From Microcyclospora pomicola (lineage: Eukaryota > Ascomycota > Dothideomycetes > Capnodiales): a stretch of DNA of 64,000 nt. The notes beneath the pieces were generated by a model. That model was not told the origin of the DNA. It saw nothing but the letters and a program-made list of their open reading frames with translations, and did not search any database. The position numbers were made by a program, and so were the translations under genes. The DNA is taken from the NCBI GenBank assembly GCA_002786065.1, contig NHNY01000027.1, positions 62,001-126,000 on the forward strand, given 5' to 3'. This document shows, piece after piece, positions 44,900 to 57,200 of this stretch. The number at the start of each line of letters is the position of its first letter. Positions within the stretch are counted from its first letter, which is position 1.

Positions 44900-46070
44900 T
44901 CAAGCGGTCTCACCTGGTAGGAGGTTTCCCTTCACACCGAACATCTTTCCTGAAACCACAGCACTGAAGCCATCGACTTGCCGAGCATATTGCTCAACCT
45001 GGCGGCCAACAAGTAATGCCTCAAGCCTGGACGGCTCCTGCGGCAGCTTGAAGAGCTTCTGCCACTCGTCCTCGGGTAGTAGCGGTTGCTTTTGTTGCGC
45101 ACGCAACACGTTCTCCTGCTTTCTCTTCTGCTGCCATGCCTGGATCTTGGCTTGTTCACGGCCAAGGGAGCGTTGGTAATATTGTGCGTTGTTCTGCTCG
45201 GTCTGGTGGTTCTCGATGCTATCGAGCATGAGATCGCAGGTCTTTTCAAGAAAGGGGTCGATGGACAGATCAAGACTGTCGAGGTTGGGCGCGAGAGGCG
45301 TGCTTGAGATCGACGGATCGCGAGCAAGGTCCGCCAGAGAAGCAGGAAAGTCCAAAGCGCTCTTGGTGGGAGGTTGTTGCGGTAGTTGATGGAGAAACGA
45401 TGTAAGAAGGTGCGAGTTGTGGACTTGAACAGGGAGTTCCACAAGGATGTCTTGGTACCGTAATTTGGACTTTTGAATGCTGTGTGGCTGTCAGCAAGAA
45501 GTAGAGGACGCAAATATGAACAGTAACTCACCTCTCGGTCGTGAACTTGCCCTCTTTGTAAGCGGCCATGAAGCTGGGGCTCAGGCGGTATGCCTTCAAA
45601 CTCAGGCTGCCCTGACTGCTTCTGCTCACGTCGAAGACTAGTGCAACACTTCTTTCGTCTTGCATCTTCTGGTAAAATGACTGGTTCTCGATGAAGTTCA
45701 AGTTGACAAAGTTGCCCATGCTCGTGCTTGTGTACCATCCGACATTCTGCGCATCGACGTTTACTTCGCGCAGAAGTTTGATCATCTCTTGCTGGTATGC
45801 CACATTACTCTTGGCACGCGGGGCCGCGGCTGCCAGTGAAGCAGCATCGGCCTGGTGGTATGGATCTTGGTTGGATTGTGCTTCTGGTACTGAGGTCGGG
45901 AGAGGGAAACAGTTCGTGACTTGTAGCTGGCTGTTCACATCCATGCCCACAAGGCATCCAGTTGCTGGCGTGGGAAAAGTTGAAGTCGAGTGTTTGATAA
46001 TGCGCATTGCGACCAGGGCTTCGATTTGCACCTCAGCCAGAGGCACTTCCTTGGGTAGATAGTCCGCCAT
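44900..46070 (-). CDS. Translation initiation factor eIF3 subunit h
   Basis: Two exons (46070-45532 and 45479-44900; donor gtgagt, acceptor cacacag, frame kept as AG|C) encode 372 residues. eIF3h is a non-catalytic MPN-domain subunit of the eIF3 complex that binds the 40S ribosome. The MPN domain (about 12-150) shows [35 protein letters not shown] and [15 protein letters not shown]. It lacks the JAMM zinc motif of deubiquitinases, as expected. [11 protein letters not shown] follows, and the C-terminal half is helical ([32 protein letters not shown]). Length is typical. It is divergent from the GST gene. Confidence 0.92.
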
Positions 46071-46846
46071 GTTGAAAGATTTCTTGATGACACCGGACGA
46101 GGATTGGTGAGATTGTCAGAGGCACTGGGAACTCGGATCTTGGTCGTGATAATGGTCAGTAGTCTCTGCCCAATTCCGCCTTTCCCCCTCCACATGTGCG
46201 CTCGATGTCGGCAAGAGCCGCAGAGCCTCAAACGGCATAGCGTCTGTACCACGACGAGACATCGACTGCTTCTTGAGTAGTGATAAATTGATAACCTGAT
46301 CTAGATTGCACATTGCTTTGGCCTCTGACTGCTAGTCGAAGCATGTGTCTCGACAGCTTGTGGACTGACGCTTCGCTTGTCGAGTTGCTGCAACAAGAGA
46401 CGAATGGCGTCCAACAATTCCCATAACCTTTAGGAGATGAGTATTACAAGCGCAACATCAAATCGTCTACTAGATACCTACACAGGACGACCTCTGCGCG
46501 CTTCCGGATCATACACTCACGACTGATTGCGCTGAATGATATTTGATGCATATGTAAGTCAAACTGCCCGATGTCGCGGAACTTCTTTTGTCATGAACTG
46601 CGGGGAGTGTTTCATTGCATCATTGCATCATTTCACATCATCTTTCACCCAATCCGCCATTTGGAGGACAACATCTCTTCTGCCCTGGAATTGGAAGATC
46701 AGGTCTAGGATCAATTATAAGTTCGCCAGCTGTATCATCCTTGTTCCTCTGGGCATTGCTAGTAGCTGGCACCGAACAGGACAGACGCGGGTGCCCCCTC
46801 CCTTTCCGCTGATATTCCTTTCCAAGGAGATAAGAGATACAACATC
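46071..46846. other. Divergent promoter, eIF3h / GST
   Basis: About 780 bases between divergent starts, with no coding-like frame and no recognisable site. Confidence 0.45.
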
Positions 46847-47733
46847 ATGTCCACGAACGGAACCAAGCCAGAGCTTGATCCAAACCAAGGAGGCGATGAC
46901 CAGAAAAAGACTTATTCCAAGCATGCGACAGGAGCTGCTCTCGTCACCGCTCAAGCGCATTCCGCCGAGAACGAACTAAAGCTATATGGTTCATGTTTCT
47001 GTCCCTTCGTGCACCGTGTCTGGATATCGCTGGAGCACAAAGGTATCGACTACCAATACGTCGAGGTTGATGTAAGCCATCCCTGCCCTAGGCAAACATC
47101 GCATGCCCAGCTAACCACGAACACTTCTCCCCCCAGGTCTACCGCAAACCAAAACTCCTGCTGGATATCAATCCTCGCGGGCTCGTTCCCGCCCTCCGCC
47201 ATGGCGACTGGGGCTCCTACGAAAGCACCGTCTTGATGGAGTACTTGGAGGACCTGCAGCAGGGGACGGCGCTGCTACCACGCGACGCCAAAACCCGCGC
47301 CCACTCACGTCTCTGGTCCGACCACATCAACCGCCACATTATCCCAACCTTCTACCGCTACCTGCAAGCACAAGAAGCCGACGAGCAAGCGCGCTTCGCC
47401 ACCGAGCTGACAGAGGCGATCGCGACGCTCGTCGACGTCGCGGATCCCACGGGACCGTTTTTCCTCGGCGCTGAGCTGACCTTCGTCGATGTGCAGATCG
47501 CGCCGTGGGTGGTACGAATGGCGCGAGTGTTGACGCCGTATCGCGGCTGGCCGGCGCCGGAGCCTGGTAGTCGATGGGCGAAATGGGTGGCGGCTATCGA
47601 GACCCATGATGCGGTGCGCAAGACGACGAGCGATGACCAGCTGTACCTCGATAGCTATGAGCGGTATGCGGAGAACCGCCCGAACACGAGCCAGGTACGC
47701 GAGGCGATCAACTCCGGCCGCGGCTTGCCGTGA
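46847..47733 (+). CDS. Glutathione S-transferase, omega-like
   Basis: Two exons (46847-47071 and 47137-47733; donor gtaagc, branch gctaac, acceptor ccccccag) encode 273 residues. After a 43-residue polar leader comes the thioredoxin-like domain. ELKLYGSCFCPFVHRVWISL has its catalytic-type Cys at about 52 (CPFV, as in omega/GSTO enzymes). NPRGLVPAL carries the cis-Pro turn, and YESTVLMEYLED provides the Glu/Ser that bind glutathione. The helical C-domain has FFLGAELTFVDVQIAPWVVR, the GST N-capping motif region. Omega-type enzymes reduce glutathione mixed disulfides and dehydroascorbate rather than conjugating. Physiological substrate is unknown. Confidence 0.9.
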
Positions 47734-50700
47734 GGAAGGATCCTGTTCAGCAAGTGAAGCAGGATGGACAGGTGAACAAGTGGCGAGCTCAGGGTGAAGG
47801 GCTCGCTCAAGCTTCTTGGGATGACGACTCCTATCTCGATCACGGACGACGGATGTATGACATGAAGACCATTTACTACCCAATATATGACTCTCCTTTA
47901 GTCTTCTGACCATCACGTTGCCTCTGTACATTTCCCTCAAGTTTGCTCGACACATTCCGTATTGCTAACGATGACTTGCAATCATAGTGTTGGAGAGCTT
48001 CGCCACGGGACCTTCCTATGATGTTGAAATCTTCCCGGGCAGCTCTCATGGAAGTAACGAGGAGAATTATCCCGCATCTGCGCCGAGGGTGAAACAAGAG
48101 GATATGTCCTCGAATCCTGGAGACGCTTCATACATGCCATAGCCTTGCGCGAACCGCGCGTTGAGATAAGTCCCACGACACAGAGAGTTACATCACAAGA
48201 CACGACCCCACCAGACAGACATGATAACCTCTATTGCGACTACTATCTTCGCAGGCGCGTTACTGTCAATCTGCTGCAATCTTTACGATAACAAGCATCG
48301 TCACGTGAAATGAATGTCAAACATGAGACAGGTACATAGCTGTAGACGCGAGGTGGGGAATGCTCAAGCCACGGTTCAGCAGCGCACGTCTCGGTCGAGC
48401 CGTGCGGTGAATGGAAGGGCAAGGCTGAGAAAGCAATAGAAGTTAAGCTTGAAGTCCACGCGGGCCGTATTATTGTGACAGCGACCAGGGTTCATAAAGC
48501 GGGCAGATGATGCGAGGCGGAAGGATGCAATAAAGGGGAAAGCCAGATGCGCCGTTGGCTGGTTGGTGGTTGGGGCTGGAGCTGGGTCCGGGCAGGGAGA
48601 CATGGCCCATGGTAGGCCTGGCTATACAATAACAGGCGACCGGGAGAGCGTAAGCATATCTACGTCGATTATGGGATGTATGTGTGGATGGTACGGGAAA
48701 CATGCTCGAGGAAGGGATTGGTAGCAGTCGTTTCCATGTGTGAGGGGAGAAGATCGAAACGTGCAGGGGTCTTCAGCGACAATGCGCTTCGCCCCATGCT
48801 ACCCCGAACGTGGCAGGACAAGACCGTTGCTTACCGAGTATCACCTGGCGGGCATGCGCCTGTCGTGTTGTTGGCGTGAGTTGGCTTTGAGATGGCATTA
48901 CTCAAGTCATGGGCAACCATTAGCTCCTGCATGCCGCTAGCCTCATGCCTACGGATCTTGGTCGACGGCACATAAGAGCTGGTGAAGCTTGCAGCTGAGC
49001 TGCGGCCTGCAGGGCATGACCTTATTGCAGCCTTGCACGTTTGTCTTAGTAACTTCTAAAGCTTAAAGCCACGTACCTCTACGGGGCCGCCTCGAAGTGT
49101 GAGAGGCATCTCACGCTGCCGCGCATAGCTGTTGTTCTGAAGCCTGGTAGCTCCCCGTGATGCATACATGCATCCTGGTAAGGAATATGAAGGGAGTCCG
49201 CAGGTCACTTACCTAGAGGTCATGGCCAGAATCATGGCGTGTGTTTATGATGACAGCTATACAATCAATTCCCCGGACTGCCGTGTTCTAGAGCCATGGG
49301 ACGTCGCCATAGCATAAGCCGCTGTAATAGCGCAGCAAGCGGTGCTTGTTGACGCCCAGGCGTGCGAGTCCACAAGGCTCGAGTGTGATTACTGAACGGT
49401 ATACTGGACAAATTCGGCGTTGGCAGGACGTCCATCGCTGAGTGAGCTCACCTGAGCGCTAGGCATGTATTGACCATGACACAGACAAGCTGAAGCTGCT
49501 TCATGCACTGTGCACAAATGCTGGGTCGCAACGGAGCGGGCGACCCGGTACATGACAGGCCGCATGTGCAGCACGGTCTCGGCCAGGCGGGTCAGCAAAG
49601 ACCAGAGTATTCCATCCCGCTATGCATGTCAAACGATTCGCAGTCATGCTGACGGCAAGGGCGGGTGTCGGACGACATACCAATGTTCATCGAAAGCAGT
49701 GTGTAGAACCCTGCCACATTGTGTATAGCTTGTGGATGGCACCGCTATGCAACCATGGTCCAGTAGTAGACAATGTCGTTAGGTATAACTGAACAACGTT
49801 TGCGGGGTGGAATATCAGAACGTTGCATCGACGACGTCGCGAGAATTAAGCAGTGGTCATTGTCATCCACATGCTCAACATCCCGTGCCGAGACATATCA
49901 TGTTGTTGACACGTGCAGGGAAAGGTGCAGCATGCAGCGGAGAGCAGTCCGCTCTTGAACGGAATGTGCGGCATTACTGTGCATGCAGGTTGCTGGCGGA
50001 GAGCATCCCGCCCCCAGGTATGGGAGCAGTCACCCGAACGTGTGTATAACACGAGATCGCTATAGATGATCAGGCGTTTCCCCCAATCAGCGGCGATGCA
50101 GCGTCGTTAACCGACCGGCTATAGTCCGTGGCTGGGGAACTGCGTGTGGTGACCCGCTCTCATTGTCATGGCGGGACGAGGACATCAAGCCGCAGATCAT
50201 AGAGCTCTTTCCTTGTACCTCATGCTCATGTGTATGAACGTGGTTGAGGACGGCCTGTGGTGCCATGTGCCAATATCAGCTCGTTGACCTGCGTAATAAG
50301 CGGTGGCCGTCAAGCCCAGGTAGGTGAGATACCTGAACCAACGAGAGAATGCATGGATGTGTACCAGGACGCGGCCGTATATCATGCGTTGTCAAGTACA
50401 GTACCTTTGGTGTATGCTCAACGGGCTTGGGTTTCCCCTCGTTGACTACTTTTCAGGAAGAACACGTCGAGACATTGCCAAGATCGCTAGTGCGGTCCGT
50501 ACTCTGATCTGGTTCAGTGAAGTGATAGTACCTGGCCAGTCCTTCATTCCGGCCTGGGCATACTGGCGAGATGGTATTAGAGATCCGTGATGGTGGTGAG
50601 GGTGATGCGACCTGTTGGCTGTACCGCGCCGCGTCTTCTTGATGGAGCAGCGGAGGTTAGGATTAAGTTCCGGGAGATCACTGGGTTGATTATTGCACTC

Positions 50701-53622
50701 CACCCACCTGATCTCAAGCCTTCACAAGCGCCAGTCACAGAGTTTTCCTGGCGTAATTCGTATTCGATAAGTCGTCTGGTCATGGCCTGACCCTTGCACA
50801 GATGGACCCTGGCATGCCACATCCGTCACGAGCGGTACCCGGTGGATTGCGTACTTGATGCATGTATATGATGCGAGATCGGCTCGGGGATCTTCAGCAA
50901 GCTATGGGCAATGAGATGGCCAGCCGATGGTTTTTTCGAGACTATCGGGAAATTGGAAACCTGCGTCGGCTTGGCAATGGCAGGATGTGATTCGCGCTTT
51001 GACGGATTCACACTTCCTCGGCCTCTTGGTCGACGACAAACACTTTTGCAATGAAGCCGACGGCACAGATGTCTCTCGGCTGCAAGTGGGGGAGCTACGC
51101 CGAATCCAGGGTGCAGATTCTGCTGCAGGGCCGCTTCGGTGGAGCCAGCGGGCGGTAGGCAAACCAGACTGCAGCTCGCGCTGTCGACGATTCAGTGGAG
51201 CGCGTGGTATGGCCATAACACACACGACAAATGGGCGGCTGAGGGAACTGCACATACACCACACCATGCTACACGTACCCATACGTCGGACGGAAGTGAA
51301 GAGCGCATATGCGCGAGTGAGCACTATGCGCCTGGACAGCCGGGTATGGGAGACGCAGTAGAAAAGTACATGAGCGGTAAGTCGTGACTACGGCCTGGCA
51401 ACTACTACACCAGAACCACTACAGGCTCCAATCCCGGCACTCTCGCTGTACGCGACTGCGGAAGGTCACTCGTATCAAGAGGAAACGATTGTTTCATTCG
51501 ATCGAGATCTCAACCATCCATTATATCATCCGCGCAGGCTTGACGTCACGACCATGGTGGCATGATCAACGGAAGGTAATTGATCGATAGTCTCCGCGGG
51601 ATTCCGTTCGGACGGAGCTGATGGGGGCGTTACGAATTGCCCTTTCAGCTGCCGAATGTTGCCTAATGTCTGTTTTTCGGCGCCACAGCGCATGGCAGGG
51701 TTGCGTTTGGAGCCCGACAGGGTGGGTGGAACGTATGAGCCACAAGCCCTGCCTACAATGATGGCCCTTCTTTTCTTGTACACTTACAGAACCACAGTGA
51801 GCTTCAATTAATGATCTGACGGCGATGAGTCGGCCCGGCCAGGCAGATATTCTATACACTCACGTGCATACAGCCTGGCAGGTGTCTTTTTGTTTCATGA
51901 TCGAATTCTGCGACCCGTGCCGAGCTTATTGGCATCCCCACGACCGACAGCTGACAACGACATTCCAGCTTGATCGTCGATCGCCCAGGGAACGGTCGCG
52001 ACCTGCGACCCTTAGCGGGTGCCGCGCCGGGCAGTCTAACCCTGGCGCCGTGTCTGAGCCGACAGGGTTCGGGCAGACACACTAGCTGCATGAACAGCAT
52101 GACAGCAATCCGTGCGTGTGGCTCAGCTCTCTAAGCTTGATCCACAGCGTCTGCTCTTGGTACCGATCCAACGGCAAAGCATCTCGAGATATAGCATCAC
52201 AGCTGCTGCAATCTGCTGGGATATAGAACGAATGACATACCAATACGCCAGACTAGTAAGAGACACCTGCCATTGGAAGACCGCTACCCCAGAACCGCGG
52301 ATTCTACTGACCATGGTGCGGAGGATGAGAATGTGCTGGGAATGCTTTAGCTTCCATTCCGTTTAAGATCCCGATCTGAGAAGCTCGACACGGAAACAGC
52401 GGAGTGCGCCGCTACGGTGTTGCGTTCCAGCTAGCGCATCATATAGCACATCTAGTATCACGCCTGTCAGAAACAATGCCTCGCAACTGAAGGATTGGTA
52501 CGGATACATGACAAGCCATAACTGACCGCCATTCGTGGTTCTTGCGGAAACCTGATGGACGATACTCGCCCGGCCGCGACCAGCCAGAATCAATACTTGC
52601 GCATATAGATCAGCTTTGTGATCACATCTGCATGCAATAGCTGTCCTCGAGTCTGTTCATCAAGCGGCCAGGCTGGCAAACATGATATATGTCCACGAGG
52701 AGCCGCGTCATGATGACTACATGATCCTCCGTTGATACAATCACTAATCAACGGGTGTGCCACGCAGGGTGATGGCTAAGCGACGGCGGAATCGCCAACG
52801 GTTCCCGCTGCCAGCCTTGACATCCCAGCCACAGGAGGAAGCTGGGATTAAGTTTGAGCGCATCGTCGATGTCAGGCACAAGTAGACAAATAAGGTTGCG
52901 CATCGATGGCCGAGGATCGCTAGTTTCGCAGGCGGACCAGCTAAGGGTGGTTGTACGATCAAGTACGGATGCAGGCATGGATCTTGTCAGCATATGCCCA
53001 TGCGTAAGGCTCAAGGTCCATGGAAGCACGCGGCTAGGGGCAGTGGTTTTATCTTATGACTGTCTTCGCCCGGCATATCCAGGGTCTGCTTTTTGCACGA
53101 TCAACGAGGCCCTGGTCCCCTCGCGAGGAGCTGGGTTGAGCAAATACCATGGTCGTCTCACCTGCACTCGACTTTCAGCTTCGTTGCATGACCTGTCATT
53201 CTTGAGCCTGAACGCCTCTCTCCAACGCTTCCTCGACATCCACCGCTACACCCGTCGCTTCAGCCAACAAACACTCGTTGCGACTGCGCTTGCGACTGAA
53301 CTCTTGATATCTGCTGCCACTGATCAGCAGTTCACTGCAATTGCAATCCCTCACTCGCGCTCGACCTCGACCGCAAAGCGATCTTGTCACTTGCCCTCTC
53401 ATTGTTCGTCTCGTCTGCTCACCTTCAAATCGACCGAGCACGACCAAACCATCTTCTGAGCGACATCTCACTCTTTGCCTTTCCCAGCAGAGTCTGCGTG
53501 TATCTGCATCGCGTGCGAAGATATTCGTCAAGGCGATTCTTCCTCTGTCTTCGACTGCACATATTCACAGTCGCATTCACTCATCCGCGCTGAACGCCTC
53601 GTCCTCCGTCTGACATCACATA
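47734..53622. other. Long gene-poor region upstream of the poly-Q C2H2 factor
   Basis: About 5.9 kb, the longest stretch here without a supported gene. No frame on either strand is long, ATG-led and protein-like. Composition is balanced and not RIP-like. The last 430 bases (about 53190-53620) are pyrimidine-rich on the plus strand, as in fungal transcription-start and leader regions, so the 53623 gene probably starts there. The remainder could be distal regulatory DNA, noncoding RNA or decayed sequence. Confidence 0.4.
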
Positions 53623-54672
53623 ATGGACGGTAGAAATTGCACCGGCCGCACAATCTCACTTCTCAACGACCGCGAGGGTGATTCAGCCGCAACACACCCA
53701 CAATACCAACATCAACAACACCACGACAAGACACAGCAATACGCATCCCACCATCTGTGTCGACCGTTGTTGTTTCACGCGCATTCACGCAGTTCGAGTT
53801 CCAGCTGCGCCTCGTCGCCCGGTCCTCTATCTCCCCCGCTTTCCACACCCGCGCTGGTGCGAAGCGAGAGCAGCAGCAGCGATTCGCACCAATTTCACAC
53901 CCCGTCACCTCTGACGCCATCATACACTTCCTTTGACTTCACCCTCCCCTCCGCCAGCAACCTCACCAATCCCACCTCCACCACCACCACCACTTCCGCC
54001 TCTGCCTCTGCCGCTGCCACCGCTCGGCAGCAGCGCGCCCAGTCTCACGCCCAGCAGTACTTCATCGCGCCGCCGTCGCAGGCCAAGTCGGACAAGATGG
54101 ACGACCTCAATCACATGTCGCTATATCCGCCCATTCCCGACGCGACCGGCGCGATCCCCCCCTCTGCCTACCCCATGCCAATGCCTGTTCAGATGCCTGC
54201 CATGCAGCAAATGCAGCCTGCGCCCCCACCGCTCTCACAGATGCAGCTCACTCCCCAGCAGCGCGCCTCGACCTCACCTGCCTCGGAACCGTCACGTGTC
54301 TCGGCCCAGTCCGCCACCTCCAATGCCAAGGCCCAGTCGAAGAAGAACCAGTACCCATGTCCCATGGCGAAACAGTTCGGTTGCTCCGACTTCTTCACCA
54401 CCTCGGGTCATGCTGCCCGCCATGCCAAGAAGCACACCGGCAAGAAGGATGCTTTCTGCCCGGAGTGCAACAAAGCCTTCACCCGCAAGGATAACATGGA
54501 GCAGCATCGCCGCACTCACCAAAATGGTCGTGGCGCCACCCGGTCCACCGCCAATGCCCCTGGTGATGACTCCAAAGTCAAGAAGGCTACCAAGCCGGCA
54601 TCGAAGAAGACTAATGTGAAGTCTGAATCACAGCTGGAAGCCGCTGTTGAACAACAACTGGCAGAGCAACAA

Positions 54673-54704
<32 letters not shown>

Positions 54705-55164
54705 ACAACACCACCATCAACAACAGCTACTCGAATCGCAGATGGTCTCGCAGGCTGCACCCATGCCTGTACAACAATCCATGCTCCCTCCAAACCTACT
54801 CGACCAGTCAATGATGATGCCACCGACGTGTGGTCCATACTACCTCGGTGGCAACGCCATGGACGCCATCCCTGTTGCCTCATTACCAATGGCAATGCCG
54901 GATCTAAGTGGCCGACCGCAGCTACACCGATCGTCATATGGCATGAACAATCTCGACTACATAGCACCGGCAGCTCCCATGACTCTCTCCGAGGAGGGCT
55001 TACACTACTCATATCCATCTCCAGGCTTGTCCAATGGACTCAACAGCCTCGCCTTGGCCGCCAGTGAGCATCAGCGATTATCAGAAGAGAAACAGCTCTC
55101 CCAAAGTCCGTCTTGCGAGCAGATGCCAAACAGTCCACCGTCCTCATCCGGCCAAACGCCGTAA
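53623..55164 (+). CDS. C2H2 zinc-finger transcription factor with poly-Q tract
   Basis: A single exon of 513 residues. The N-terminal 240 residues are disordered and S/T/P/Q/H-rich. Two adjacent C2H2 fingers follow: YPCPMAKQFGCSDFFTTSGHAARHAKKH (about 243-270; cited in part, Cys pair spaced by seven residues) and FCPECNKAFTRKDNMEQHRRTH (about 277-298). A basic Lys-rich linker, a poly-Q run (about 347-365, CAA/CAG mixed) with adjacent His/Gln and an M/P/S-rich activation-like tail ending PPSSSGQTP complete it. The fingers resemble a fungal developmental or stress C2H2 class, but I cannot assign an ortholog. The long upstream region and CT-rich leader fit a highly regulated gene. Confidence 0.9.
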
Positions 55165-57200
55165 AGTCGCGGGCCAGTCAGGATGATCATATCATGCTGG
55201 TGGTACTCTTCTCTTCGGAGGAGATAATATCCAGTCTCGGCCACGTCGAGCAGCGCGCAATGAGGTTGCCATGCAGACGAGCAAGCAAGTCTTTTGCATC
55301 TCGTAAAAGACGCAGAGTACATTGAGTGGACAGGCCTACCGCCGTCATCAAAAGCATGACGTCCGTGCAGCAAGCTCCAGGCTCAGAATGCCATCACAAT
55401 GGCGTCCGGCTGAAATGTCGGAACCTGTTATGGCATGCAATATTTCTTGTTATAGCAGCACAGATACCCATGGTTCGGCGTCTGGGTGGCTCACGTGGTT
55501 CCTTTTCGATGCAGTGCTGGAGAAGTACTGCAAGGGCAGGCTTCGCTGAAGCAAACGGTCGTCTCCTAATGACCGGAGGCGAAACCGTGGTAGAGGAAGC
55601 GATCGCCGTTTTGGCTGCGACAGCGAATGAGCCGCGGAATTAATGGCAACGGAGGCATGGGACGGAGGATCTCTCGACACAAGTACTATTTAGCGACGCG
55701 CGTTGGTGGCAGCGGGTGTTTCTGGTATATCCTATCATATTCCTTTGAGCCTTTTTCCCCTACATAGTTCGAAGGGAATTGCAATGTTCATATCCATACT
55801 TCCACCTCAACATCCGCCGATATACTCTTTGTCCTCCCACTGAAGTTGTGATGAAAAATGTAATGAGAAAGAAAGACAGGACATAGAATGCGATAAGACT
55901 CGCCATTCGGACCCTGTCCGGCGCGTGTAGGTAAGGTGAGATCAATCAAGTGTCACAATGACCATTGTTTTGTCTCATTGCCTGCTGTAGAATTTTTCCC
56001 TCCCAGGTCTAGATAAACGCGAATGACGAATCATATCGTCTCGGAATCTATCCCCATCATCCCCATCATCCGTCCACTCGGTGAATTACCTGCATGTAAG
56101 GTGCCGATGTGATGGAGATCATGTGCCGGGATCATGGAAAAGCCAGTCAGGTAGGTATGTAGGTATGTCTGTAGGTCTGCAGGTAGCAAGATAGCCTCCC
56201 ATCCCATCTCATCCCAATCTTACGGACGCGACATGCCATGGTCTGGCAAGTTAAGGTAGCTAGACTCAGGTACCTATCTACTACCTACTTTGTCATTAGG
56301 TGCTCGACATATGTACGAGGGTCTTCATCCTTCCTCAAGAGTCATTACATAGAAACGTACATGTAGGTGCTGGAGGTACTTGCGAACCAAAGCGATGCGA
56401 TGACGGCCAAGAGATGTGGACGGCTCATGTGCGGAAGATCTATGTTACCTCTCATATGGGTTGGAGCACTGCCTTACTGCTTCACTAGGTTTCTCAAGGC
56501 ATGTGCCAGATTTCCTGACAATTGACTGTGTTCTACTCGGATTCATCTCGTCTGTTTCACAGGAGGGGGAGTTCAGGCAAGTACGTAGACGATTAGCGGT
56601 AGCGTGAGAGTATGCTAGCAGGTAGGTAGGGGAGGGTGATGTGTAGTGGGTAGTGTCAGATCTGTCGCCGAATAAGTTGACTTTACATGTATCTCCGAAC
56701 GACTGGATTACTATGATTCTCAGCCCAGCTTCATGAGCTGAGATCTTTCTGGCCGTTTATACTATAGGCTCAGGCTACATCGAATTAGCAGAATCTTGAA
56801 CACAGTTTGAGAGACAGTATCAGTATTGAATCGGGCAGCCTTTCATACTGTGGCTTGGTGAGGTGAAGAGTTGGGGAAGCGTGTAAAGCTGATGGACAGC
56901 TCACCAGAGTCTAGCTTATTGCACATACACGGACGTTGGGTGGAAGTGGTGGAGTAGCGATGAAGATCTAGGAGAACATTTGGGGTGAGGAAAGTGGGGA
57001 GAATCATGATGAAACGTGCCCTCAAAGCGAAGAGGCTGAGACGACTGATAAGCTATAGACACTGTCGAGGTCCAAGAACACATCTTCCTCTGGAAGTGAA
57101 GTGATGTGGTATCCGTGTCACACAATCAGAAACACAGGGTCTTCAGACCAGCCACTCTATGTCCGTTCGGTGACCAGGTAGCTGTTCATGCCAGGATTCG
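55165..57200. other. Convergent intergenic region
   Basis: About 2 kb between two convergent genes. It contains the GTAGGTAT-type repeat listed separately and several further taggta words up to 56630. No coding-like frame is seen. Confidence 0.45.
56150..56186. repeat. Imperfect microsatellite, GTAGGT(A/C)T units
   Basis: A run of diverged eight-base units (gtaggtat gtaggtat gtctgtaggtctgcaggtag) in noncoding DNA. Shorter taggta clusters occur nearby at about 56275-56290 and 56620-56630. Confidence 0.6.

Noticed and set aside
47305-47955. 216-codon minus-strand frame over the GST gene
   Set aside because: It is antisense to a well-supported GST exon, with no motif.
52854-53459. 201-codon plus-strand frame before the C2H2 factor
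   Set aside because: It starts at TTG, and its second half coincides with the pyrimidine-rich leader, where long Ser/Thr/Leu frames arise by composition.
47734-53622. Biosynthetic gene cluster or transposon in the gene-poor stretch
   Set aside because: No synthase, transposase, reverse-transcriptase or terminal-repeat features could be seen.
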